From the NCBI GenBank assembly GCA_013042795.1, contig JABDPK010000196.1, positions 1-15,401 of the forward strand: a stretch of 15,401 nt of DNA, read 5' to 3'. Below, one piece after another: positions 5,790-11,923 of the stretch. The position numbers and the translations under genes were made by a program. The notes below the pieces were generated by a model, which did not search any database, was not told where the DNA came from, and saw only the letters and a list, made by a program, of their open reading frames with translations. Position 1 is the stretch's first letter; each line of letters opens with the position of its first letter. The DNA is from Saprospiraceae bacterium (lineage in GTDB: Bacteria; Bacteroidota; Bacteroidia; Chitinophagales; Saprospiraceae).

Positions 5790-8705
5790 ATGAATAATAT
5801 CAAATTAAGGGAGATTTTCCTTTACCCAGCTATGCTAGTCTGTCTATTGATTTTTTCTGCCTGCCCGTCTGATGAAGATGATTTTCCACCAATTTCAGAT
5901 GTAGGTTATATCACTGGGAAGGTAACAACACTTGATGGTCAACCATTGACTATGGTATCTGTGAGTTTGGCAGAAATGACTGTTCTTTCAGATGTAGATG
6001 GCTATTATATATTGGATGATATTCCTGTCGGAGAAAACCAGGTCATTTCATTTAAGATGGATGGATTTGTTACAAACTATAAAAGAGTTGATGTTTTGAA
6101 GGATGCTTATGCACTGGCGCATGCAGCTTTATCTCCAGTAGGTATTGAAGCACAATTTAATGTCGACCAGGAGACCAATATTGATTTCAGTGGTGCAAAG
6201 GTTAAAATACCTGCCAATACAATTGTTGATGGCAATGGATCTGTTGTTTCGGGTTCATTTAATATAAAAGCCACTTATTTTAATCCGACTGATGACAATT
6301 ACATCGATGTATTTCCTGGTGACTTTATGGGTGAGTCCACAACAGGTGATGTCGGTTTACTTGAATCCTATGGTTTTATAAATGTTGAATTATCAAAAGA
6401 CGGGGAAGCACTCAACCTTGCAGAAGGATCCATTTCCGAAATATCAATTCCTGTTCCGGCAGAATTGCAATCTATAGCTCCAACAACGATTCCCTTATTT
6501 TTCTTTGATGAAGAAAATGGAATTTGGAAAGAGGAAGGATCAGCCAATCTGATTAATGGATCTTACACCGGGACTGTAAGTCACTTCTCAAACTGGAATG
6601 CCGACTTCATTTATGAAGATCAGACATGCACAATCAAAGGACGTGTTGTGGACCAGAATGGAAACCCAATAGACTTTGCCAGGGTGGTAGCAAACGGTGT
6701 TGATTTCTCAGGATCCAATGTCGCTTTTTCAGGTTCTGACGGCCGATTTTCAATGAAAATCAAGAGCGATTCCAGGGTAGTTGTGTTTGCAGAATTGGCC
6801 ATACCAGGGGTTGGGATATTGATTGGAATAAGTCCCCCAAGAATTGAAGACACTTGTCCCCCGGATGGTATGAACGATATAGGTGATCTTGTCATTGAAT
6901 TACCAGAACAAGGTAATGTGAATGATGTATGGTGGGACGTATGTAGTTTTAATACTTCGAATCTTTGGATTGTAGGACGGAACGGAAAAATACAGTATTC
7001 TCCGGATTATGGATTTAGCTGGCAGGCACAAAACAGTAATACAATGTCCACCATACTGGGTGTCCATTTTATAGATCAAAATACTGGATGGGCCTGTGGC
7101 AATAATGGTACTCTCCTCAAAACATCAAACGGAGGAAATAATTGGGAGTCCGTTGAAATCCCTGTATCAGGAAATGATTTATACGAAGTTCTTTTTATTA
7201 ATGATCTGCTTGGATGGATGGTCGGTACTGTAGGTAATATCTGGAGAACAGAGGATGGGGGACTCAACTGGCAGAAAATTCAGACCAATTTCCAGCAGGA
7301 TCTGCACGACGTTGATTTTGTCAATGAAAATTTCGGATGGGCAGTAGGAAATCTTGGGAAAATATTTCATAGTAATGATGGCGGACTCAACTGGAATGAG
7401 CAAGCAAGCGGAACCTCCGTAGATTTATATGGAGTAGAATTCATCTCCGCTTCCGAAGGATGGGTAGTGGGTCTGAATGGAACTGTCCTGTATACAGAGA
7501 ATGGAGGTCAAAACTGGACTAGCCAGGTATCTCAAACTGGGGAAGATTTATTGGCTATTGATTTTAATTTGACCAAAACGATAGGTGTTGCAGTAGGAAC
7601 CAATGGTAAAACCATTTATACCAGGAACAGTGGTATTGACTGGCAATCACAGGATTATGGCGCCACCGGGACTTGCTGGGATGTAGATCTTGGATCGACC
7701 ACCGGCGTTGTCGTCGGAGATGGATTTGCTGAAACGTTTAATTTACCAGATGTATATCTCGTGACAGAAGGGTGGACTGAAGTTTCGTCACCAGTACAGA
7801 AGTTTCTCACAAGAGTTAAATTCAGGACCGATCAGGAAGGGTATATTTTAGGTCAGGGTGGTACTATTTTAAAAACAGTTGATCAAGGTGCCAATTGGAA
7901 TGTTTTGAACAGTGGATCCACTGAATATATTCAGGATATAAGCTTTACTCAAAATTCAATTTATGTTTGCGGAGATTACGAAACGCTGCTTAAATCAGTA
8001 AACGGGGGAGCTAGCTGGCAGGATTTTGCACCATCGATTGGAATTGGAGATTATCTAAGAATCCAATTCATTGATGATCAGACAGGTTGGGTTATTGAGA
8101 GTGATTCTTACCAGGGTATTGACAGGCTGTTGTATACAGAAGTGATCAATGATACTTTATACTGGAGGATAGCAAATGGTTTACCTGAGGTATCCGATGT
8201 GGACCTGATGGATTTCCAGTTTTTAGACAGGAACAATGGCTGGCTGGTCATTTCCGATGAATATAATAGCAAAAGTTATATATACAAATCAGTAAACGGA
8301 GGTGTGGACTGGACATTGGAATTAGAGGAAGACCTGAAGGGTTTTACAAATATATTTTTCCTTGATGATCAAACCGGGTGGATCGGAGATCTTGGAGGAG
8401 ATTTATATAAAACAGTTAATGGCGGTCAGATCTGGGATCGGTTAGCTATATGGAGTGTCTTATTATTAAATGCCGAAACAAAATTCATAGATGAGAATAA
8501 CGGATGGGCTTTAGGATTTAATTTTCTTGGAAGTACGCCTTACCGGTCTCGGGATGGAGGTACCAATTGGTATGAACAGGGTACCAAGAATGGTAAAATT
8601 GATGATGCCCTTGATATATATATGATCAATGAAAATATCGGTTTTGCTGTCGGAGGCTGGATCGATGAAGCTAAGATATATATGACAACTACAGGAGGAG
8701 ATTAA
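5790..8705 (+). CDS. Large lipoprotein with 14 Ycf48/BNR-type propeller repeats
   Basis: A 971-residue exported lipoprotein. The signal peptide ends in the lipobox IFSAC with C25 as the lipid anchor. Residues 39-115 are a carboxypeptidase-regulatory-like fold (YITGKVTTLDGQPLTMVSVS, DGYYILDDIPVG). Residues 120-275 are a second beta-rich region (VKIPANTIVDGNGSVVSGSF, ISIPVP). Residues 281-370 are another regulatory-like fold (IKGRVVDQNGNPIDFARV). From 379 to the end I count 14 repeats built as 'F-x-D-x-x-x-G-W-x-x-G-x-x-G-x-x-x-x-T-x-N-G-G-x-x-W', like Ycf48/Hcf136 and BNR propellers. Fourteen suggests two seven-bladed propellers; repeats 7 and 10 are the most worn. The last repeat stops at TTTGGD without its final W-containing strand. 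No type IX sorting domain is visible, so anchoring is by lipid. Likely surface or periplasmic binding; ligand unknown. Confidence 0.93.
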   Translation: MNNIKLREIFLYPAMLVCLLIFSACPSDEDDFPPISDVGYITGKVTTLDGQPLTMVSVSLAEMTVLSDVDGYYILDDIPVGENQVISFKMDGFVTNYKRVDVLKDAYALAHAALSPVGIEAQFNVDQETNIDFSGAKVKIPANTIVDGNGSVVSGSFNIKATYFNPTDDNYIDVFPGDFMGESTTGDVGLLESYGFINVELSKDGEALNLAEGSISEISIPVPAELQSIAPTTIPLFFFDEENGIWKEEGSANLINGSYTGTVSHFSNWNADFIYEDQTCTIKGRVVDQNGNPIDFARVVANGVDFSGSNVAFSGSDGRFSMKIKSDSRVVVFAELAIPGVGILIGISPPRIEDTCPPDGMNDIGDLVIELPEQGNVNDVWWDVCSFNTSNLWIVGRNGKIQYSPDYGFSWQAQNSNTMSTILGVHFIDQNTGWACGNNGTLLKTSNGGNNWESVEIPVSGNDLYEVLFINDLLGWMVGTVGNIWRTEDGGLNWQKIQTNFQQDLHDVDFVNENFGWAVGNLGKIFHSNDGGLNWNEQASGTSVDLYGVEFISASEGWVVGLNGTVLYTENGGQNWTSQVSQTGEDLLAIDFNLTKTIGVAVGTNGKTIYTRNSGIDWQSQDYGATGTCWDVDLGSTTGVVVGDGFAETFNLPDVYLVTEGWTEVSSPVQKFLTRVKFRTDQEGYILGQGGTILKTVDQGANWNVLNSGSTEYIQDISFTQNSIYVCGDYETLLKSVNGGASWQDFAPSIGIGDYLRIQFIDDQTGWVIESDSYQGIDRLLYTEVINDTLYWRIANGLPEVSDVDLMDFQFLDRNNGWLVISDEYNSKSYIYKSVNGGVDWTLELEEDLKGFTNIFFLDDQTGWIGDLGGDLYKTVNGGQIWDRLAIWSVLLLNAETKFIDENNGWALGFNFLGSTPYRSRDGGTNWYEQGTKNGKIDDALDIYMINENIGFAVGGWIDEAKIYMTTTGGD

Positions 8706-8709
8706 AAGA

Positions 8710-8737
8710 AGCTTTGACTATTAGATTGTTTAAAGCT
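8710..8737 (+). terminator. Possible weak terminator between convergent genes
   Basis: AGCTTT (8710-8715) pairs with AAAGCT (8732-8737), plus a G-T pair inside, around a loop of about 14 nt. It is followed by ATTTTTAGTTTTTATATTTTTTT. The stem is short and the loop large, so this is a weak call. The T-rich tract overlaps the end of the convergent TerB-like gene. Confidence 0.35.
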
Positions 8738-8742
8738 GATTT

Positions 8743-9138
8743 TTAGTTTTTATATTTTTTTATTATTTCAAGCATTTCCGGGATGGGAACTGTTGTGTTC
8801 CTGTATTCTTCCATCAGGTGAATAAAGTCATTGATCATCGACCTGGAAAATCCTAATTTAAATCCGTAGTGCTGAATCATATCTTTTTCTTCTTCGGTGA
8901 TATTCCGATCAATTTTCATCATAAACAGGAGATAATAAAGAATCGTCATTCGATCCTGCTCACTTCTGGGTGTTTTTATGGAATCTACAAATGGGTCCTT
9001 AATTAAGGATTCGATAATATGATTAGGAACATCCAGGTGTTTTCCAACATTAATAATATATCCGAATTCATATTTATCGAAGTGGTTGTCCGCCCTGGAG
9101 AGCCTGATCAGGATAGAAATTAGTTCTTCTGCCTTCAT
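8743..9138 (-). CDS. TerB-like all-alpha protein
   Basis: A 131-residue soluble helical protein. Two similar halves, each with an acidic cluster in the TerB style, are visible: LSRADNHFDKYEFGYIINVG (13-32) and MMKIDRNITEEEKDMIQHYG (73-92). The pattern 'A-D-x-x-F/I-x-x-x-E' followed by a helix is typical of the TerB/tellurite-resistance and DjlA N-terminal family, which may bind divalent metal ions and sit at the inner face of the membrane. It has no signal peptide and no J-domain. The gene starts 9 nt after the stop of the PspC-domain gene, so the two are almost certainly co-transcribed and probably act together at the membrane. Assignment to TerB is by pattern, not by alignment; a general helical-bundle protein is the alternative. 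Confidence 0.78.
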   Translation of the reverse strand: MKAEELISILIRLSRADNHFDKYEFGYIINVGKHLDVPNHIIESLIKDPFVDSIKTPRSEQDRMTILYYLLFMMKIDRNITEEEKDMIQHYGFKLGFSRSMINDFIHLMEEYRNTTVPIPEMLEIIKKYKN

Positions 9139-9147
9139 AAGACGGTT

Positions 9148-9372
9148 CTAGTCCAATAATAAATGATAACCTTTTCTAAGGTATTTTTTCAAATTGAGCC
9201 AGAAGGCTAAAATAAGATAGAGGATAATGGGAGAACCGAGTGTAACAAATGAAAGGTAAATGAAATATAACCTGACCCTTGAAGATCGGATTCCAATCTG
9301 CTTGCCTATATAGCTACAGACACCAAAAACCGATTTTTCAACAATATGTCTGATAGAATCCATCATATACAT
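9148..9372 (-). CDS. PspC-domain membrane protein
   Basis: A 74-residue PspC-domain protein. The family signature is clear: VFGVCSYIGKQIGI (15-28), where the usual G-V-C-x-G-L-A-x-x-x-x-x has become GVCSYIGKQIGI, then VRLYFIYLSFVT (33-44), and a hydrophobic stretch to about 59 that makes the membrane segment (IILYLILAFWL). A basic tail (KKYLRKGYH) follows. In E. coli PspC works with PspB as membrane partner in the phage-shock envelope-stress response; many Bacteroidota carry small solo versions like this. The start could be 9372, 9366 or 9363 (M-Y-M-M-D); I keep the longest. It is the middle gene of a three-gene operon, 53 bp after the upstream gene and 9 nt before the TerB-like gene. pspA is not in the window. 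Confidence 0.88.
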   Translation of the reverse strand: MYMMDSIRHIVEKSVFGVCSYIGKQIGIRSSRVRLYFIYLSFVTLGSPIILYLILAFWLNLKKYLRKGYHLLLD

Positions 9373-9425
9373 TAAATATAATGATATAATAGTTTCAAAT
9401 GTTATACCCGCTTGATTTTTAAGGA

Positions 9426-9686
9426 TTAGTATACCACCAGACAGTCAAGAAATTCTGTTTCCGTGCCATCATTCAATGTAGATATCTCAATCTCGTGAAT
9501 GGTAATATCCTTAATACTTTTATCCGGTTTTTGGGCATATATTTTATCTATACAAACAGAAAAGCCGCAAAACCCAAAGAAAAAAATCAGGCTCAGGAAT
9601 AAAAACTCTTTCAATCCAAGTGTAAAAGAATAAGCTTCCCGTCCTAAATCTTCATCAAAGATGTATTGATCCTTGCTTTGATTCAT
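9426..9686 (-). CDS. Hypothetical one-TM protein, first gene of the PspC-TerB operon
   Basis: An 86-residue protein that I do not recognise. It has an acidic, soluble N-terminus (NQSKDQYIFDEDLGREAYSF), one strongly hydrophobic segment at about 27-48 (KEFLFLSLIFFFGFCGFSVC), then a short hydrophilic domain with alternating pattern (IKDITIHEIEISTLNDGTET) ending FLDCLVVY. Three cysteines (40, 45, 82) may matter. The gene is supported as real by the exact Bacteroidota-type promoter about 40 bp upstream on the same strand, and by lying just ahead of the PspC-domain and TerB-like genes in the same direction. A role with them at the inner membrane is inference. Its composition is normal for the region. 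It could be specific to a narrow lineage. Confidence 0.65.
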   Translation of the reverse strand: MNQSKDQYIFDEDLGREAYSFTLGLKEFLFLSLIFFFGFCGFSVCIDKIYAQKPDKSIKDITIHEIEISTLNDGTETEFLDCLVVY

Positions 9687-9724
9687 ATATTTAAAACTTT
9701 GAAAAATGAAAGGCTGGTAATGAA

Positions 9725-9755
9725 CAAATATAGTCTTTCATTTTATATTAACAAA
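9725..9755 (-). promoter_or_regulatory. Exact Bacteroidota-type promoter of the PspC-TerB operon
   Basis: On the minus strand, TTTG (9755-9752) is followed by 19 nt and then TATATTTG (9732-9725). This is an exact match to the Bacteroidota sigma-ABfr consensus (-33 TTTG, -7 TAnnTTTG) with standard spacing. Transcription would begin near 9718, about 30 nt before the ATG at 9686. Just upstream of the -33 box lies an AT-rich dyad, ACATATT (9757-9763) with AATATGT (9776-9782), which could be an operator or an UP-like element. Confidence 0.75.
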
Positions 9756-9826
9756 AACATATTAAAAAAATACATAATATGTAGTTAATTCATTACAAAG
9801 ACTATACCGAAGATATCAATGAAATA

Positions 9827-9999
9827 ATGCTCTAATGTTTTAATGCTATAATGTGTCTATTTGTCCATTCCTAAAAAAGGTTCTCACATTATGTTAATTA
9901 ATACTGAAATAAGTTGTCATCATTTCTAATTACTGGAAATAGTTGTTTCATTAAAACATTAAAACATTAAAACATTAAAACATTAAAACATTAGAGCAT
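9827..9999. repeat. 19-bp perfect inverted repeat made of 8-bp units
   Basis: The left arm ATGCTCTAATGTTTTAATG (9827-9845) is the exact reverse complement of bases 9981-9999. The arms are 135 bp apart. The right arm is the end of a tandem array, five full CATTAAAA units at 9949-9988 followed by a variant CATTAGAG. The left arm continues with period 8 as well (ATGCTATA, ATGTGTCT), but degenerately. The right arm contains the last codons and stop of the DUF4159 gene (ATG CTC TAA on the minus strand). The structure could fold as a long hairpin or have arisen by inverted duplication. Confidence 0.8.
9949..9988. repeat. (CATTAAAA)x5 tandem repeat
   Basis: Five perfect copies of an 8-bp unit lie directly after the DUF4159 stop codon in the direction of that gene. 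Read on the minus strand, the unit is TTTTAATG, so the array provides TAA stops in all three frames. As it is outside the coding sequence, copy-number change by slippage would not alter a protein but could alter the transcript 3' end. Confidence 0.9.
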
Positions 10000-10653
10000 C
10001 GTAAATACATACTCAACCAGATTGGCACCCATTCTCAGGGCTTTAAGACGAAGGTGATCAGGATCTTTATGGACTTCTTTGTCTTCCCATCCATCACCCA
10101 GGTCACTTTCATAGCTGTAGAAACAAACAAGGCGTCCTTCCCAAATAATACCAAACCCCCGGGAAGGTTTATCGTCGTGTTTGTGGATCTTGGGGACACC
10201 GTTGTCAAATGAAAAGGTCTGATGATATACGGGGTGATCAAAAGGAAGTTCAACAAGTTCGGTTTCAGGGAAAACTTTTTTCATGGCTGGACGAATGAAA
10301 GGATCCATTCCGTAATTGTCATCGATATGTAGAAAACCTCCTGCAATAAGGTATTGTCTGAGATTCTCAGCATCTGCATCAGAGAAAACAACATTTCCAT
10401 GACCTGTCATATGGACAAATGGATAATTGAATAAATCAGCACTTCCGACTTCAACAGTGGCATAGTTGAGATCAAAATTGGTACCTAATTGCTGGTTACA
10501 GAAGATGGCAAGATTATCGAGTGCGGTAGGGTTGGCATACCAGTCTCCGCCTCCGCTGTATTTTAATAAGGCCAGTTTGTATGAAGGCTCCATTTTGAAA
10601 GCACATAAGCTGACAAAAACAATACATAGAGGGATAATTAATCTTCTGATCAT
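9991..10653 (-). CDS. DUF4159 domain protein, exported
   Basis: A 220-residue protein. The N-terminus MIRRLIIPLCIVFVSLCAFK is a signal peptide or membrane anchor. The remainder is one DUF4159 domain: ALLKYSGGGDWYANPTALDN (28-47), NYPFVHMTGHGNVVFSDADA (76-95), LRQYLIAGGFLHIDDNYGMD (98-117), and RLVCFYSYESDLGDGWED (174-191). The fold resembles class I glutamine-amidotransferase/ThuA-like proteins, as also seen in the middle of BatA-type proteins, but no catalytic triad is evident. I chose the ATG at 10653, 7 nt after the stop of the dihydroorotase-like gene; a longer frame from 10686 would overlap that gene and spoil the signal peptide. Third gene of the BatA operon. In some other bacteria (Alphaproteobacteria, as I recall) BatA and DUF4159 domains are fused, which supports a shared function, still unknown. 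Confidence 0.9.
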   Translation of the reverse strand: MIRRLIIPLCIVFVSLCAFKMEPSYKLALLKYSGGGDWYANPTALDNLAIFCNQQLGTNFDLNYATVEVGSADLFNYPFVHMTGHGNVVFSDADAENLRQYLIAGGFLHIDDNYGMDPFIRPAMKKVFPETELVELPFDHPVYHQTFSFDNGVPKIHKHDDKPSRGFGIIWEGRLVCFYSYESDLGDGWEDKEVHKDPDHLRLKALRMGANLVEYVFTML

Positions 10654-10660
10654 TGTGTTA

Positions 10661-11917
10661 CTAGTTGAAACGACTTTTTTTACCATTAATTATACCAACA
10701 ATTTTTGAATTGAATTGATGACCGAAAAATGGAGAATTTTTCGATTTAGACAAATTGTTCTGCTCGTTGTATGTCCATGGACTATTTGTATCAAATAAAG
10801 TTAAGTTTACCGGTTCACCGGATTTTATAACTATCTCATCCAATCCCATGAGCTTTCTTGGATTCACCGACAGACATTCAACCAATTTTTCCAGCTCAAT
10901 GTCATTTGCAAATTCTATGAGTGCTGGGAAACAGGTCTGCAACCCGGTAGCACCAAGATCAGCATATACAAACTCCAATTTTTTCGCTTCTTCTTCAAGT
11001 GGCACATGATTGGAACAGATAATATTTATAGCACCTTGATTGATACCCTTGATCAATGCTTTCCGGTCTTTTTCAGAACGTAAAGGAGGATTGGTTTTAT
11101 AATTGACATTGAAATCTGCTAAGGAATCATCGGTTTTGCAGAGATTCAGGTATGAAACTGAGCTTGCCACAAAAGACGATTTCAATTTCAAAAGTTTATC
11201 TACGCTTTCCTTACAGGACAGGTTATGAAGCAAAATCATGGATTCGGCATATTCTGCCATAAGTATATCTCTTTCCGTTGTCAGAATTTCCGAGAGGCTG
11301 GGAGATGCTTTAAGGCCAAGGCTTGTGCTTATTTCACCTTCATGGATGTTATTTCCATTGGACAGACTGTGGTCATCAGGATGATTTATGATTATTCGCC
11401 CGGTTGATTTTGCATATTGAAGTGCCCGAAGCAGAACGCCATTTGATTGAAGAGATTTTTTACCGTCAGAAAATGCGATGGCACCATGGGTGGCCATATC
11501 GATCATTTCGGTGATTTCTTCACCTTTGCAATTTTTGGAGATTGCTCCAATTGGATAAAAATCGACGACTTCGTCCCTGGTATTGTTTTGAATAAACTGA
11601 ACAGATGATTTGTTATCAACGGGAGGGTTCGTGTTCGGAAATACAGCAATCGAGGTAAAACCACCCGATGCTGCTGATTTTGACAGACTTGAGAAAGTTT
11701 CCCTGAACTCAAATCCCGGTTCTGCTCCGCATGTACCAATATCCATCCAGCCCGGGGAAACATAAAGGTTTTCCGAACTTATCATCTTAGCCGATTTATC
11801 AGATATCTTATTCGATATTTTTTCTATTCGGCCATTTTTGATAAGTATATCTTTTTGAGTGCCGTTTAATTTGGAGCCGGGTGAAACTATCCGGGCATTT
11901 TTTATAAGAATTGACAT
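10661..11917 (-). CDS. Dihydroorotase-like protein (PyrC family) with degenerate active site
   Basis: A 418-residue amidohydrolase-fold protein. Family landmarks are kept: the N-terminal beta-sandwich start ILIKNARIVSPGS, FPNTNPPVD (93-101), NPPLRSEKDRKAL (276-288), and the C-terminal 'NPRKLMGL'. The active site is not. Active dihydroorotases have D-x-H-x-H-x-R-E-P-G; here it is DIGTCGAEPG (59-68), so both metal-binding histidines are G61 and C63, and the substrate arginine is A65. The catalytic aspartate of the T-D-H-A-P motif is N303 (SNHVP, 302-306). H179 and H231 remain. It should not catalyse carbamoyl-aspartate/dihydroorotate conversion. Similar non-catalytic homologues exist: PyrC' in Pseudomonas is structural in the aspartate transcarbamoylase complex, and Flavobacteria carry a copy with the same loss. 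Second gene of the operon, 6 nt after the BatA gene. Often annotated plainly as dihydroorotase, which is probably wrong for function. Confidence 0.9.
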   Translation of the reverse strand: MSILIKNARIVSPGSKLNGTQKDILIKNGRIEKISNKISDKSAKMISSENLYVSPGWMDIGTCGAEPGFEFRETFSSLSKSAASGGFTSIAVFPNTNPPVDNKSSVQFIQNNTRDEVVDFYPIGAISKNCKGEEITEMIDMATHGAIAFSDGKKSLQSNGVLLRALQYAKSTGRIIINHPDDHSLSNGNNIHEGEISTSLGLKASPSLSEILTTERDILMAEYAESMILLHNLSCKESVDKLLKLKSSFVASSVSYLNLCKTDDSLADFNVNYKTNPPLRSEKDRKALIKGINQGAINIICSNHVPLEEEAKKLEFVYADLGATGLQTCFPALIEFANDIELEKLVECLSVNPRKLMGLDEIVIKSGEPVNLTLFDTNSPWTYNEQNNLSKSKNSPFFGHQFNSKIVGIINGKKSRFN

Positions 11918-11923
11918 TCTATA

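Larger units (their letters stand above)
9687..9990. other. Non-coding gap of 304 bp with promoter and inverted 8-bp-period repeats
   Basis: No credible gene lies here. The left part holds the promoter of the PspC-TerB operon. The right part holds two arms of an 8-bp-period repeat in opposite orientation, with AT-rich DNA between. A small dyad, ATAATGTG (9848-9855) with CACATTAT (9885-9892), sits inside the spacer. I found no hairpin with a T tract that would clearly terminate the DUF4159 operon. Confidence 0.7.

Noticed and set aside
6620..6895. Antiparallel reading frame inside the propeller lipoprotein gene
   Set aside because: It lies wholly within a strong coding sequence, has no motif and no promoter; the same holds for the frames at 7076-7403 on the minus strand.
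9949..9988. CRISPR-like array
   Set aside because: Units of 8 bp are directly adjacent without spacers, and there are no cas genes.
10466..10708. Plus-strand frame across the DUF4159/dihydroorotase-like junction
   Set aside because: It is antisense to two well-supported genes, and its translation has no recognisable feature.
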